In this document: positions 7,883 to 16,445 of the stretch, in pieces | How positions within the stretch are numbered: position 1 is the stretch's first letter | How the letters are laid out: each line of letters opens with the position of its first letter | Assembly: GCA_016213775.1 (NCBI GenBank) | Contig: JACQZR010000270.1 | Span: forward strand, 1 to 40,777 | DNA: 40,777 nt | Direction of reading: 5' to 3' | From: Acidobacteriota bacterium | GTDB taxonomy: Bacteria > Acidobacteriota > Terriglobia > Bryobacterales > Bryobacteraceae | Program-made: the position numbers and the translations under genes | The notes under the pieces: generated by a model | The model's database searches: none | What the model was told of the DNA's origin: nothing | What the model saw: the letters and a program-made list of their open reading frames with translations, nothing else

Positions 7883-9221
7883 CCTTGCGCCAGCCGGGCC
7901 CGGTTCTGGCAGGCCCAGCCGTGGTATCGGCGGGCTTGGCCGCGGGCGTTCCATCCGCGGCGGCGCCGACATTCGGGTTCGGTCCGCGAGTGCCACCACC
8001 GCCTGGCTCGCCAACCGATGTGCGTCGGCTCACGGTTGTCGATCCCCCGCGACGAATCACCGGCCGGTCGGGATCGTCGTCGGTGCGGCGCGGGGAATCG
8101 TCAGAGGTGACGGTATCGCTTGGTCCGGAATCCGCTGGGACGATGTAGGTGCGGCGGTAGCGAAGATCAGCGTCAGGGAATCGCCGTGCCATGGCGTCGG
8201 CAAGCTCCACTGAGATGCTGCGCTGCTGGCCTGCGCGCAAGCCGCCGGGGAGCAGGAAGTGGAGTGCGTACCTGTTCCGGATGCGTTCCAGTATGTCTTC
8301 CAACGCGGAGGCATGTTCCACCGGGAGGCTGTCGCCGCCCGATTCGCGCGCGATCTCCGCTGTGCCGGCAGATTGCGTGCGGCTGGTCCCTCCTTGCGGA
8401 TAACGTGGATAACCGCCACCGCCGCCAGGATAACCGCCTCCCGGATAACCGCCGCCGCCAGGATAGGTCGGGCCAAGGATGATGCCTCCGCGCCGCTGCG
8501 GATACCGCCCGCCGGGATAGTTGCCGCCGCCTGGATAGCCGCGCGGGTCCTGGCTCATGTAGCGCATCGCGTCCGGTGCCAGCAACGCCATCAGCACGGC
8601 GTCCGCGTTAGCCAGCGCGCGGCCCACTCGCTCCTCATCGCGATTGAATTCCGTCTCGTCGTCAGTGACTATGATGATGGCGCGCCGTGCTTCGCGACGC
8701 CCTTTGCGTCCGACATAATCCGCGGCATCGAGCAACGCACGGGTGATGTCGGTGCCTCCGTTGAAACGCTCCTGCCGCATCATGATGCGGAACTCCCGCT
8801 CCGCCGCATCCTTGGGCTGGAACGCCATCCTAGTCCGGGTCGCGCGGTCGAACACCATCACCGCCACGCGGTCCTTCTCATTCAGTATGCGGAAGGCATT
8901 CTGCGCGGCTTCCGTGACGCGACGCACATGCGCGTTCATGCTGCCGCTGACATCAAACAGGAACAGGACATCGAGCGGCATCTCCTCGCGCAGAAAGTTG
9001 CGGATCTCCACCTTGCGCCCGTTTTCCCGCAATATGAAGTCGCGGGCCTGGAGCATGTCGAGTGCGCGGTTGTTGCGGTCGAGCACCTGTACGTCAACGC
9101 GCGCCAACGCTACATCGCTGCGGAAGACCGCGGTTTCCTCCTTCGGGGCAGGGGTCTGCGGCGGCGGATTCTGAGCGGCCATCGCTGTCAGGAACAACAA
9201 GAAAACGACTGCGCTTCGCAT
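7812..9221 (-). CDS. Secreted VWFA-domain protein of the acidobacterial family
   Basis: A 469-residue exported protein. Residues 1-16 are a signal peptide, followed by a Pro-rich spacer. Residues about 35-78 form the N-terminal strand-rich segment common to acidobacterial VWFA-related proteins. The VWA domain (about 83-225) has a complete MIDAS: Asp90-Val-Ser92-Gly-Ser94, Thr157 in Gly-Gly-Thr-Asp, and Asp187/Asp188. Residues about 228-277 are an unusual Tyr-Pro-Gly-Gly-rich linker that interrupts the VWA core, and the last 130 residues are low-complexity and charged. VWA domains bind protein partners through a divalent metal, so a periplasmic or surface scaffold role is likely. The acidobacterial genomes carry many paralogues of unknown function. 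Confidence 0.87.
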   Translation of the reverse strand: MRSAVVFLLFLTAMAAQNPPPQTPAPKEETAVFRSDVALARVDVQVLDRNNRALDMLQARDFILRENGRKVEIRNFLREEMPLDVLFLFDVSGSMNAHVRRVTEAAQNAFRILNEKDRVAVMVFDRATRTRMAFQPKDAAEREFRIMMRQERFNGGTDITRALLDAADYVGRKGRREARRAIIIVTDDETEFNRDEERVGRALANADAVLMALLAPDAMRYMSQDPRGYPGGGNYPGGRYPQRRGGIILGPTYPGGGGYPGGGYPGGGGGYPRYPQGGTSRTQSAGTAEIARESGGDSLPVEHASALEDILERIRNRYALHFLLPGGLRAGQQRSISVELADAMARRFPDADLRYRRTYIVPADSGPSDTVTSDDSPRRTDDDPDRPVIRRGGSTTVSRRTSVGEPGGGGTRGPNPNVGAAADGTPAAKPADTTAGPARTGPGWRKVKPEELPENEPAKKQPDPPKENQ

Positions 9222-9307
9222 AGGAGTTATCGAATCTGACGTGCGGCAAAGATTTTGCGTTTCCTTCTCCGCGGTTCCCTACCGGTTTCCGATACAATTG
9301 ATGAACT

Positions 9308-10564
9308 TTGCCCACACGTATCCGCTTTCGAGTTCTGGCTTTCTGTATTGCCCTAGGCGTGGTCACCTACATGGACCGGGTCTGCATCTCGATAACCTCT
9401 CCGCAGATCGCCAAGGACCTTGGCCTGTCGGACCAGCAGATGGGATTCGTCTTCAGCATTTTCACTTTGGCCTATGGGGCCTTTGAGATTCCGACGGGGT
9501 GGTGGGGCGACCGCATCGGCACGCGATCCGTGCTCACCCGCATCGTCATCTGGTGGTCCTCGTTTACTATCCTCACTGCCACGGCCTTCAACTACGTCAG
9601 CCTGCTGGCGCTGCGGTTTCTGTTTGGTGTGGGCGAAGCGGGCGCATGGCCCAACGCCGCGCGAACATTTTCGCGCTGGTTTCCCATTTCCGAGCGCGGA
9701 CGCGCACAAGGCATCTTCTTTACAGGGGCGCATGGTGGAGGAGCGATCACTCCCATCCTGGTCACCACATTGCTCGGCTACACGAATTGGCGCGGGGTGT
9801 TTGTCGTCTTCGGCTGCATCGGCTTCGTTTGGGCCGTGGCGTGGTATAGCTGGTTTCGCAACGAGCCGCGCGATCATTCGGGCGTAAACGCGGCTGAGTT
9901 GGACCTGATCGAAAAGGGCAGGGGAGAAACGCCATCGCACGATCTGCACGGAGTTCCCTGGCGCCGCATTCTGGCCGACCGCAACGTGCAGCTTCTCTGC
10001 CTCCAATACTTCACGCAATCTTACGGGTTCTATTTCTTCATCACCTGGATGCCGTCCTATCTCGCCCGCGAGCGCGGATTCGCCTCCATGAAACTCGGCC
10101 TGTTCGCCGCCCTACCGTTCATATGCAGTGTGGGGGCTGATATCTTTGGCGGCATCACTACTGACGCCTTCAGCCGCCGCTTTGGCCTACGCAAAGGGAA
10201 GGCCATCGTCGCCGGAATGTCCTTCGTCTTTGCAGCCATCTGCATGCTTGCCGGTACGGCTGCCACTGACGCTAAATCGGCCGCCGTTCTGTTGTCGCTC
10301 GCCGCGGGTTGGGCCTGTTTTCTACTCGGCGCCGCGTGGAGCACGTGCCTCGACATCGCCGGTCCCAACACGGGAGTCGTCAGCGCCTTCATGAACACGG
10401 CTGGACAGGTGGGCGGGATGCTGAGCCCCGTGCTCATCGGATTCGTGCTCAATCAGTGGAAAGACTGGACGATGCCACTCTATCTCACCGGGGTGCTGTT
10501 CCTGGTTGGTGCGGCCTGCTGGCTGTTCATCGATCCGGGCCGCAAGATTCAGACCGGCTCGTAG
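9308..10564 (+). CDS. MFS transporter, anion:cation symporter (ACS) type
   Basis: A 418-residue inner-membrane permease with about 12 transmembrane helices. The first helix ends in Thr-Tyr-Met-Asp-Arg, the Asp-Arg pair typical of ACS-family sugar-acid symporters, and the loop Gly-Trp-Trp-Gly-Asp-Arg-Ile-Gly-Thr-Arg (about 64-73) is the MFS signature between helices 2 and 3. Close families import hexuronates, glucarate or galactonate by proton symport; the exact substrate cannot be decided. The start is a TTG at 9308, since the next ATG (9371) would delete most of helix 1. A TACAAT box at 9293-9298 lies only 10 bases before it. The 3' end overlaps the convergent FmdE-like gene by 16 bases. Confidence 0.88.
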   Translation: MPTRIRFRVLAFCIALGVVTYMDRVCISITSPQIAKDLGLSDQQMGFVFSIFTLAYGAFEIPTGWWGDRIGTRSVLTRIVIWWSSFTILTATAFNYVSLLALRFLFGVGEAGAWPNAARTFSRWFPISERGRAQGIFFTGAHGGGAITPILVTTLLGYTNWRGVFVVFGCIGFVWAVAWYSWFRNEPRDHSGVNAAELDLIEKGRGETPSHDLHGVPWRRILADRNVQLLCLQYFTQSYGFYFFITWMPSYLARERGFASMKLGLFAALPFICSVGADIFGGITTDAFSRRFGLRKGKAIVAGMSFVFAAICMLAGTAATDAKSAAVLLSLAAGWACFLLGAAWSTCLDIAGPNTGVVSAFMNTAGQVGGMLSPVLIGFVLNQWKDWTMPLYLTGVLFLVGAACWLFIDPGRKIQTGS

Positions 10565-11133
10565 TAGCGTTCGCCTGCGCAGGCGCGGCACAACGTGGAG
10601 CCATCGGCTCCCGTGACTTCGCGCTGGAAGGCGATGCCTTCGCCGCATTGCGCGCAGGTGACGCGCGGGCCTTTGTAGCCCGGCATGTCCTGCGGTTCCA
10701 CCGTGACGCGGACCCACTGGTGCGAGAACAGATCGTCCGCACTCATCTCGCGGTACGCCTTCATCTGTTGGGCGTTCTTCGGTTCGATGTGTGGAAACAT
10801 TTCGCGGGCTTTCTGTTTCGACGACTCCAGTGCGACAACCCGTACCGCCCGCCCCGTCGCAAGATCGCAGAACGTAGCCGCCATCTTGCCGAAGTCGCGA
10901 AACTTAAGGGCGCGCTTGCCCATGCGGCATCCCGTCACCACCATCACCGCATCGGTGGCGCAGCGGTCAATCTCGATGTAGGTGACCAGCCGCTTGCGGT
11001 CCTTGCCTGTCGGATCGTCGATGCCGAGAAGCTCGCATCCATGGATGGCGAGGCGCAGTCCCAGGACCTGCCCGGCGCACATGTGGCCATGTGCCTGCTC
11101 CGCGAGTGCAATGTATTCGTCGAATGGCTTCAT
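10549..11133 (-). CDS. FmdE-like protein with C-terminal zinc ribbon
   Basis: A 194-residue soluble protein of the FmdE family. The N-terminal part has the conserved His-Gly-His-Met-Cys-Ala-Gly-Gln-Val-Leu-Gly (residues 15-25) and the Glu-Ile-Asp-Arg-Cys-Ala-Thr-Asp-Ala block with Cys58 and Cys69. The C-terminus has a zinc ribbon, Cys160-x2-Cys163 and Cys182-x2-Cys185. In methanogens the fmdE gene lies in the molybdenum formylmethanofuran dehydrogenase operon, but the protein also occurs widely in non-methanogens, where its role is not settled; metal or cofactor handling is plausible. No formylmethanofuran dehydrogenase gene is nearby. The start codon overlaps the stop of the upstream membrane protein gene by four bases, which implies translational coupling. 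Confidence 0.85.
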   Translation of the reverse strand: MKPFDEYIALAEQAHGHMCAGQVLGLRLAIHGCELLGIDDPTGKDRKRLVTYIEIDRCATDAVMVVTGCRMGKRALKFRDFGKMAATFCDLATGRAVRVVALESSKQKAREMFPHIEPKNAQQMKAYREMSADDLFSHQWVRVTVEPQDMPGYKGPRVTCAQCGEGIAFQREVTGADGSTLCRACAGERYYEPV

Positions 11134-11507
11134 CGGGAAGGTATAGATCTACTATACCGGTCCCGGCGGATGTTGCTCACGGCGGCGGCCGTTAACACTC
11201 CACTCAAAGCGAAGTTGGTGATGGCGGCGTACTTCTCCTGGTGCGGATGTTTCCGCAGCATCAGGTACTGCGCTCCGGCCACGCCTCCCAGGATGACGGC
11301 TTTCAACGCGACGCCTTGTGCGCCGAAGCGGCCATCGCCATTGCGAAGCAGCGGATTAGCTTCGAGGCGTCCCCACGAGGAGCCGGCATCGATGGAGGTG
11401 GACGTTACAAGGGCGACGAGGCTGGCTTTCCACCATGTCTTCCGGCGCACCTCCGCGGCGTTCGCTTCAAGACTGCCCAATAACAGGAACGTGAGAAGAA
11501 GCTTCAT
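11130..11507 (-). CDS. Small predicted membrane protein coupled to the FmdE-like gene
   Basis: A 125-residue protein I do not recognise. Residues 1-18 look like a signal peptide (Leu-rich, cleavage near Ala-Asn-Ala), and about two further hydrophobic stretches (around 66-82 and 96-111) suggest membrane insertion. A motif Leu-Glu-Ala-Asn-Pro-Leu-Leu lies in the middle. It is the first gene of a two-gene minus-strand unit with the FmdE-like gene, sharing four bases with it, so the two are made together. The HrpB gene ends 80 bases downstream in the opposite order of transcription units on the same strand. Function is unknown. Confidence 0.7.
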   Translation of the reverse strand: MKLLLTFLLLGSLEANAAEVRRKTWWKASLVALVTSTSIDAGSSWGRLEANPLLRNGDGRFGAQGVALKAVILGGVAGAQYLMLRKHPHQEKYAAITNFALSGVLTAAAVSNIRRDRYSRSIPSR

Positions 11508-11586
11508 ATCGGAAACCCGATTATCTGCCGCTTCTGCCGCTTTTCAACCCGTCATTTCCGCCGGCTTTGTACCAGAACTGCGGCGG

Positions 11587-13983
11587 CTACTTCGGTACCT
11601 CGGGCCAGGCGTGTTTAGGGTACTTCCGCATCAGTTCTTTGCGCACCTGCGGGTACCACTTCTGCCAGAACCCCGCCAAGTCCGTTGTCGTTTGTACAGG
11701 CCGCATGTTGGGGGCGAGAAGTAACAGCACTAGCGGTACTTGCCCGTTGGCAATACGTGGTGTTTCCGTCATGCCGAAGAATTCCTGCAATCGCGCGGAC
11801 AGGCGCGGCGGCTGGCCGTCGGCGTATTCGATGCGGCCCTGGCGTCCGCTGGGCATTCGCAGGCGAGTGGGCGCGATGTGATCGAGTTGACGCGCGGCGT
11901 CACCGCCTAGCTTCCCCGTGAGGTAGTGGATCAGCCCGCCGTCGCGGCAGGCTTGTTCCAATTCGGCGAAACTGCGTTTGCCCTGGCACAACTCCGCCAG
12001 CCCATCCAGCGCGTCCGCCTCCGGTATCTCGCGCAGCTTGGAATGCTTCGCCGCAAACCGCAGGCGCGTGAGAAACGACTGCAACTCCTCCATGTCGACG
12101 AACCGCACGAGTCCCGCCTCGCGAGCCTTTTCGGAGAGGAGCGCCGCCGCCTGCTCGGCATCAATCCTCCCTCCGCGCGATTCATCAATGATGAGCCCGT
12201 CGTAAAGCAGCGCATGCACGCTCTCCACGCGGGCCCCGCCGCGATGCCATTCCACGCCGTTGCGCTCGGTGACGCGGTCGGGGTCGATGTCGAGCAGCCA
12301 CGATGGGTCGATCCTGCTGGCGATACGTACCAGCGGCATGCCGCGCTCCTGGCGCTCTTCGATGTCGATGGCGACGAGGAATTGCGCGTCGTGGACGGTG
12401 CTGGATGGGGCGATCATGGCGGAGCCGCCTCCGGCAAGCAGCAGTTCCTCGCCCTGCCGCCGCCGTGCCACGCGATCCGGGAAGCCGGCGAGAATCGACT
12501 CGAGCAACGCATTCTCATCGGCGCGCTTCTGTGGCCCGATCCCCATCGCGTTGCGAATGGCGAAGACGAGCCGCCGCGTCATGGGAGGATGCGGCGAGCC
12601 TTCCATCAACGCCAGCACATCGGACGAAGTGCGGTGCCGGACTTCGCGTGGCAGCCGTGCGCCCAGGCTCAGCAGCGCAGCCGCGAGCGCGCCGTCATCG
12701 CCGACATTTCGCGACCTGGCTTCCACCACAACGCGCGCCAGCCGCGGCGGCAGCGGGCACTGCGACATCGCCTTGCCTGTGTGGGTCAGCCTGGCGCTCG
12801 CGTCGATGGCGCCGAGCCGCGTGAGCAACTGAGCAGCCGCTTGCACTGCGCTTTCCGGTGGCGCATCGAGCCATTCCAGCTCTCGCCACTCACCGATCCC
12901 CATCGACTTCACCGTGAGCAGAAGATCACTCAAGTCCAACCGCGCAATCTCCGGTGTGTCGCGCTGCGGCCTTCGCAGCAGGTCCTCTTGCGGGTAGAGC
13001 CGGATCACGGTGCCCGGCGCTTGCCGTGCGGCTCGGCCCGCGCGTTGTGTAGCGGAGGCCTGACTGATGCGGCCAATCTTCAACAGCGGCAGCCCGCTCC
13101 AAGGCGATTGCGAGGCGATGCGCGCCATGCCTGTATCAACCACCGCGCGCACGCCGTCAATCGTCACCGAACTCTCCGCCACGTTGGTGGAGAGAATGAT
13201 CTTCCGTTGCGATGCAGGCTGCACGGCGCGATCCTGTTCTTCCGGTGAAAGGTCGCCATACAACGGCAGCACCAGCCAGTTGCGGAGCGCCGCTGCCGGC
13301 TCCAGTGCGCGCATGGCGCGTTGAATCTCGCCTGCACCGGGAAGGAATACGAGCGCATCGCCATCTGGCGGCAGCGCCTCCACTGCCTGACGAATCTGCT
13401 CTTCCAGCGGATCCGCTGTCAGCGGCCGGTATCGCACCTCCATTGGAAACAGACGGCCTTCACTGCGCAGCACCGGACAATCGCCGAGATACGCTGCAAT
13501 GGGCGAGGCCTCCAACGTGGCCGACATCACCACCAGTTTCAGGTCTGGGCGTTCGGTCCGCTGCAACCGCCGCAGCAGCGCCAGCGCAAGATCGCTATCG
13601 AGGTGCCTTTCGTGGAATTCATCCAGCACCACCACCGACGCATCGCGCAATCGCGGATCGGAAAGGAAGCGGCGCGTCAGCACGCCTTCGGTGAGAAAGC
13701 GCAATCGTGTGCGCGGCCCCGAGGTTTGCTCAAACCGCACCTGGTAGCCGACCGTCTCCCCCAATGCCTCGCCCATCTCCTCCGCCACACGGCGCGCGGC
13801 CAATCGTGCGGCAAGGCGGCGCGGCTCCAACACCCACACCTCCCCGCGCACCATCGGCAGCAGCGCGGGCGGCACGCGAGTAGTTTTTCCCGCGCCCGGT
13901 GGTGCTTCCAATACCAGGGCCGCGCTGCGCCTCAGCGTGGCGCAAATCTCCGGCAACAGCGGGTCTATTGGCAGTTGAGTCAA
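11587..13983 (-). CDS. hrpB: ATP-dependent helicase HrpB (DEAH-type)
   Basis: A 798-residue superfamily 2 helicase. Walker A is Ala-Pro-Pro-Gly-Ala-Gly-Lys-Thr-Thr (about residues 27-35), the DExH box is Asp-Glu-Phe-His (121-124), motif III is Ser-Ala-Thr, and motif VI reads Gln-Arg-Ala-Gly-Arg-Ala-Ala-Arg. An HA2-type region and the HrpB-specific C-terminal domain follow. Length is normal for HrpB. I use the TTG at 13983, which gives Met-Thr-Gln-Leu-Pro-Ile-Asp as in family members; an ATG at 14088 would add 35 unconserved residues and run into the divergent epimerase gene. HrpB is presumed to act on RNA or ribonucleoproteins; in several bacteria its loss has little effect. Codon use matches the neighbours. 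Confidence 0.93.
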   Translation of the reverse strand: MTQLPIDPLLPEICATLRRSAALVLEAPPGAGKTTRVPPALLPMVRGEVWVLEPRRLAARLAARRVAEEMGEALGETVGYQVRFEQTSGPRTRLRFLTEGVLTRRFLSDPRLRDASVVVLDEFHERHLDSDLALALLRRLQRTERPDLKLVVMSATLEASPIAAYLGDCPVLRSEGRLFPMEVRYRPLTADPLEEQIRQAVEALPPDGDALVFLPGAGEIQRAMRALEPAAALRNWLVLPLYGDLSPEEQDRAVQPASQRKIILSTNVAESSVTIDGVRAVVDTGMARIASQSPWSGLPLLKIGRISQASATQRAGRAARQAPGTVIRLYPQEDLLRRPQRDTPEIARLDLSDLLLTVKSMGIGEWRELEWLDAPPESAVQAAAQLLTRLGAIDASARLTHTGKAMSQCPLPPRLARVVVEARSRNVGDDGALAAALLSLGARLPREVRHRTSSDVLALMEGSPHPPMTRRLVFAIRNAMGIGPQKRADENALLESILAGFPDRVARRRQGEELLLAGGGSAMIAPSSTVHDAQFLVAIDIEERQERGMPLVRIASRIDPSWLLDIDPDRVTERNGVEWHRGGARVESVHALLYDGLIIDESRGGRIDAEQAAALLSEKAREAGLVRFVDMEELQSFLTRLRFAAKHSKLREIPEADALDGLAELCQGKRSFAELEQACRDGGLIHYLTGKLGGDAARQLDHIAPTRLRMPSGRQGRIEYADGQPPRLSARLQEFFGMTETPRIANGQVPLVLLLLAPNMRPVQTTTDLAGFWQKWYPQVRKELMRKYPKHAWPEVPK

Positions 13984-14005
13984 CGTAGTATGATAGCTCT
14001 TCGCT

Positions 14006-14953
14006 ATGAACCGCCGAGCTTTTCTTGCCTCTCTGTCCGCATCGATGGCCGCAGCCGCGGGCCGTCTACCTGCCAACAAAAACATCAAGTGGGCGGTAAG
14101 CCTCGGGCTCTGGAACTACTTCCCCCAAGGCCCGCTTACCGACATCTTTGACGTCATGCGCGACACCGGTTTCATCGGCATGCGCATCACCAGTTTTCCG
14201 AGTTTCCTCAAGCGCTATCCGATGTCGATCCCCGAAATCCGCCGCGAGGCCGAGAAGCGCGGCGTCCACATTGTCACCATCTCCTTCGGCGGGCAAACGC
14301 ACATCGCCGCACAGCAGAAGAAGTTGGTTGCCGATGCGCGCGAGGCCATGACGTTCCTCAAGCAGTTCGACGCGAAACACCTAGTGGTGTTTCCTCCGGG
14401 CCGGTTGAAGCCGGGTGAAGATGTGAAGTCGTCGTTCAAGACCATGTGCGACACGTTCAACAAAATCGGCGAAGCGGCAGGCGAAATGGGCTTCCGCGCG
14501 GGCGTGCACAATCACCTCGATGAGATGGTGGAAGGCCCCGAGGAAGTGCATCAGTGCATGGCCATGACCGACCCGAAGCTGTTCGCCTTCTTCCCCGATA
14601 CCGCGCACCTGCACCTCGGCGGCAGCAACGTCCCCGAGATGTTCCGCCGCTACAAAGACCGCATCGAATTCATGGATTACAAGGACGCTCGTTGGACCAC
14701 GCCCACCGAGGACTGGCGTCACGCCACCGGCAACGTGCTGCCCAAGGATTCCAAGACCGCGAAGTTCTTCGCCAGCATCTATGACCTGGGCGACGGCGAC
14801 ATCGATTTTCCCGCCTGCCACCGCGTCCTCAAAGAGAAGAGCTTCAAGGGTTGGATCTGCGTCGATCTCGACACCGCGCGCAAGGGCCCGCGCCATTCCT
14901 ACGAGCGCAGCGGCGCGTACATCACCAGCAAGCTGGAGTCGATCTATGCGTAG
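14006..14953 (+). CDS. Tat-exported sugar phosphate isomerase/epimerase-like TIM barrel
   Basis: A 315-residue protein with an N-terminal twin-arginine signal (Arg-Arg-Ala-Phe-Leu followed by an Ala-rich stretch, residues 3-20). The rest is a xylose-isomerase-like TIM barrel: repeated beta-alpha units, a His-Asn-His-Leu-Asp-Glu metal-site strand near residue 170, a Phe-Pro-Asp-Thr-Ala-His strand near 195, and Phe-Met-Asp-Tyr-Lys-Asp near 222. Relatives isomerise or epimerise sugars, inosose or keto-sugars with a divalent metal. Export suggests action in the periplasm. The gene begins 22 bases from the divergent hrpB start and its last 8 bases overlap the next gene, so the three genes from here to 16435 form one operon, probably degrading a carbohydrate. 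Confidence 0.87.
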   Translation: MNRRAFLASLSASMAAAAGRLPANKNIKWAVSLGLWNYFPQGPLTDIFDVMRDTGFIGMRITSFPSFLKRYPMSIPEIRREAEKRGVHIVTISFGGQTHIAAQQKKLVADAREAMTFLKQFDAKHLVVFPPGRLKPGEDVKSSFKTMCDTFNKIGEAAGEMGFRAGVHNHLDEMVEGPEEVHQCMAMTDPKLFAFFPDTAHLHLGGSNVPEMFRRYKDRIEFMDYKDARWTTPTEDWRHATGNVLPKDSKTAKFFASIYDLGDGDIDFPACHRVLKEKSFKGWICVDLDTARKGPRHSYERSGAYITSKLESIYA

Positions 14954-15824
14954 ACGGGAATTCCTTGCAGCCACCGCTGCATGCGCCGTGCAAGCCGCGC
15001 CCTCGTATCGCATCCTCGATTCGCACGTGCACGTGTGGAAGAAAGACCCGCGCTATCCCTGGGCCAAAGAAACCACGCGCCCGCCCGCCGAAGACGCCTC
15101 AGCGGAAATGCTGCTCGATTTGATGAAGGCCAACAATGTCGAGCGCACGGTGATCATCCAGGTGATCCACTACCGCTGGGACAACTCCTATCTCGCCGAT
15201 GTGCTGAAGCAGTATCCAAGACTATTCCACGGGGTGGCGCGCGTGAACCCCGAAGATCCCGCCGCGCCGGATCATCTTTCGAAGCTCGTCGAGCAACGGT
15301 TTCGCGGAGTGCGTTTGAGCCCTTCAGGCAATGCCGCCGGCGAGTGGATCAACGGTCCGCTGATGCCGCCGCTATGGGCGCGGTGTCAGTCGCTCAAAGT
15401 GCCCATGACACTGCTGTTGCCTGTATCACGCGTGCCCGATGCGCAGAAGCTGATCGAGAAGCATCCGGACCTGACTGTCGTGATCGACCACATGGCCGAC
15501 TCGCCGTTGGACAAGCCCGCGGAACTGGAAAAGCTGATCGCGTTAAAGCGGTACCCAAAAGTGTTCGTGAAGATCTCGCATACCTGGTCGCTGTCGAAGC
15601 AGGAGTTCCCGTGGCGCGATTCACAGGCGCAAGTGAAACGCCTCTACGACGCGTTTGGTCCCAGACGGCTCATGTGGGGCACGGACTGGCCGGTGTCGAA
15701 ATCGCACGCCACATACGCGCAGACGCTGGCTGTGGTGCGGGACGAAATGAGATTCCTCAACGATGAGGACAAGAGCTGGATCCTGTCGAAGACCATCGAG
15801 CAGGTCTGGCCCTTCCCCGCATGA
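14946..15824 (+). CDS. Exported amidohydrolase (Amidohydro_2, COG3618 type)
   Basis: A 292-residue TIM-barrel metal hydrolase. It starts at ATG 14946, giving Met-Arg-Arg-Arg-Glu-Phe-Leu, a twin-arginine-like signal with a short Ala-rich core and cleavage near residue 18. His27-x-His29 in Asp-Ser-His-Val-His-Val is the first metal pair, a Val-Ile-Asp-His-Met strand follows, and Trp-Gly-Thr-Asp-Trp-Pro near residue 240 is the C-terminal catalytic Asp motif of this family. Relatives hydrolyse lactones or decarboxylate aromatic acids; in sugar operons they are often lactonases. It overlaps the upstream epimerase by 8 bases and the downstream hydrolase by 4, which supports joint function in one catabolic path, likely of sugar acids. 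Confidence 0.88.
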   Translation: MRRREFLAATAACAVQAAPSYRILDSHVHVWKKDPRYPWAKETTRPPAEDASAEMLLDLMKANNVERTVIIQVIHYRWDNSYLADVLKQYPRLFHGVARVNPEDPAAPDHLSKLVEQRFRGVRLSPSGNAAGEWINGPLMPPLWARCQSLKVPMTLLLPVSRVPDAQKLIEKHPDLTVVIDHMADSPLDKPAELEKLIALKRYPKVFVKISHTWSLSKQEFPWRDSQAQVKRLYDAFGPRRLMWGTDWPVSKSHATYAQTLAVVRDEMRFLNDEDKSWILSKTIEQVWPFPA

Positions 15825-16435
15825 CGGAGACGCCGCTGCAGGAAGGTGGCGTGCGCGGCATCCTGCACACGCCCGATACGCCAAACGGGACCGCGATGGT
15901 TTTGGCCCACGGCGCGGGATCCAATAAGGATTCGGCGATTCTTGTATCTGCATGCCGCTTCTTCTGCGAGCACGGGTATCTGTGCCTTCGCCTCGATCTG
16001 CCGTTCCGGCAGCGCGGCACCACACCGAATCCGGCCGCGGCGGTGCATGATCGCGCGGGGCTTCGCGAGGCGTGCGTACTCATCCGCACTCACGGCGTCC
16101 AACGTGTGATCCTCGGAGGGCATTCCTACGGGGGCCGGCAGTGCACCATGCTCGCCGCCGAAGACCCCACTGTTGCTGATCGACTGCTGCTGTTCTCCTA
16201 CCCGCTCCATCCTCCGGACAAACCGCAGCAGCTTCGCACGCAACATTTTCCGCAACTCCGCGTGCCGGCGCTGTTCGTGCATGGCCAGAAGGACCCGTTC
16301 GGGAGCATCGAGGAAATGCGCGCCGCGCTGGCGCTGATTCCAGCGGCAACCAGATTACTGGAAGCCCCCGGAGCCCACGATATGCGCCGGCCCCCGTTCC
16401 CCGAGATTCTCCAAACTCTGGACTCCTTGCGATAA
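15821..16435 (+). CDS. Alpha/beta hydrolase of the KANL3/TEX30 type
   Basis: A 204-residue cytosolic alpha/beta hydrolase. The nucleophile elbow is Gly-His-Ser102-Tyr-Gly-Gly; the expected acid is Asp158 in Val-His-Gly-Gln-Lys-Asp and the base is His186 in Gly-Ala-His-Asp, so the catalytic triad is complete. Leu-Ala-His-Gly-Ala-Gly near residue 28 provides the oxyanion region. Size and the Arg-Gln-Arg-Gly block resemble the predicted hydrolases of COG3571. The substrate is unknown. Its ATG overlaps the amidohydrolase stop (ATGA), so it is the third gene of that operon, although this family is found in many other contexts too. Confidence 0.87.
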   Translation: MTETPLQEGGVRGILHTPDTPNGTAMVLAHGAGSNKDSAILVSACRFFCEHGYLCLRLDLPFRQRGTTPNPAAAVHDRAGLREACVLIRTHGVQRVILGGHSYGGRQCTMLAAEDPTVADRLLLFSYPLHPPDKPQQLRTQHFPQLRVPALFVHGQKDPFGSIEEMRAALALIPAATRLLEAPGAHDMRRPPFPEILQTLDSLR

Positions 16436-16445
16436 TGAAGAAAGG

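Noticed and set aside
8259-9239. Plus-strand open frame opposite the VWFA gene
   Set aside because: The minus strand encodes a clear signal peptide and MIDAS motif; the plus-strand product is a compositional shadow.
10309-11724. Plus-strand open frame of 471 codons across the FmdE-like and membrane genes
   Set aside because: It runs antisense to two genes with conserved motifs, and its translation is Arg/His-rich without a domain.
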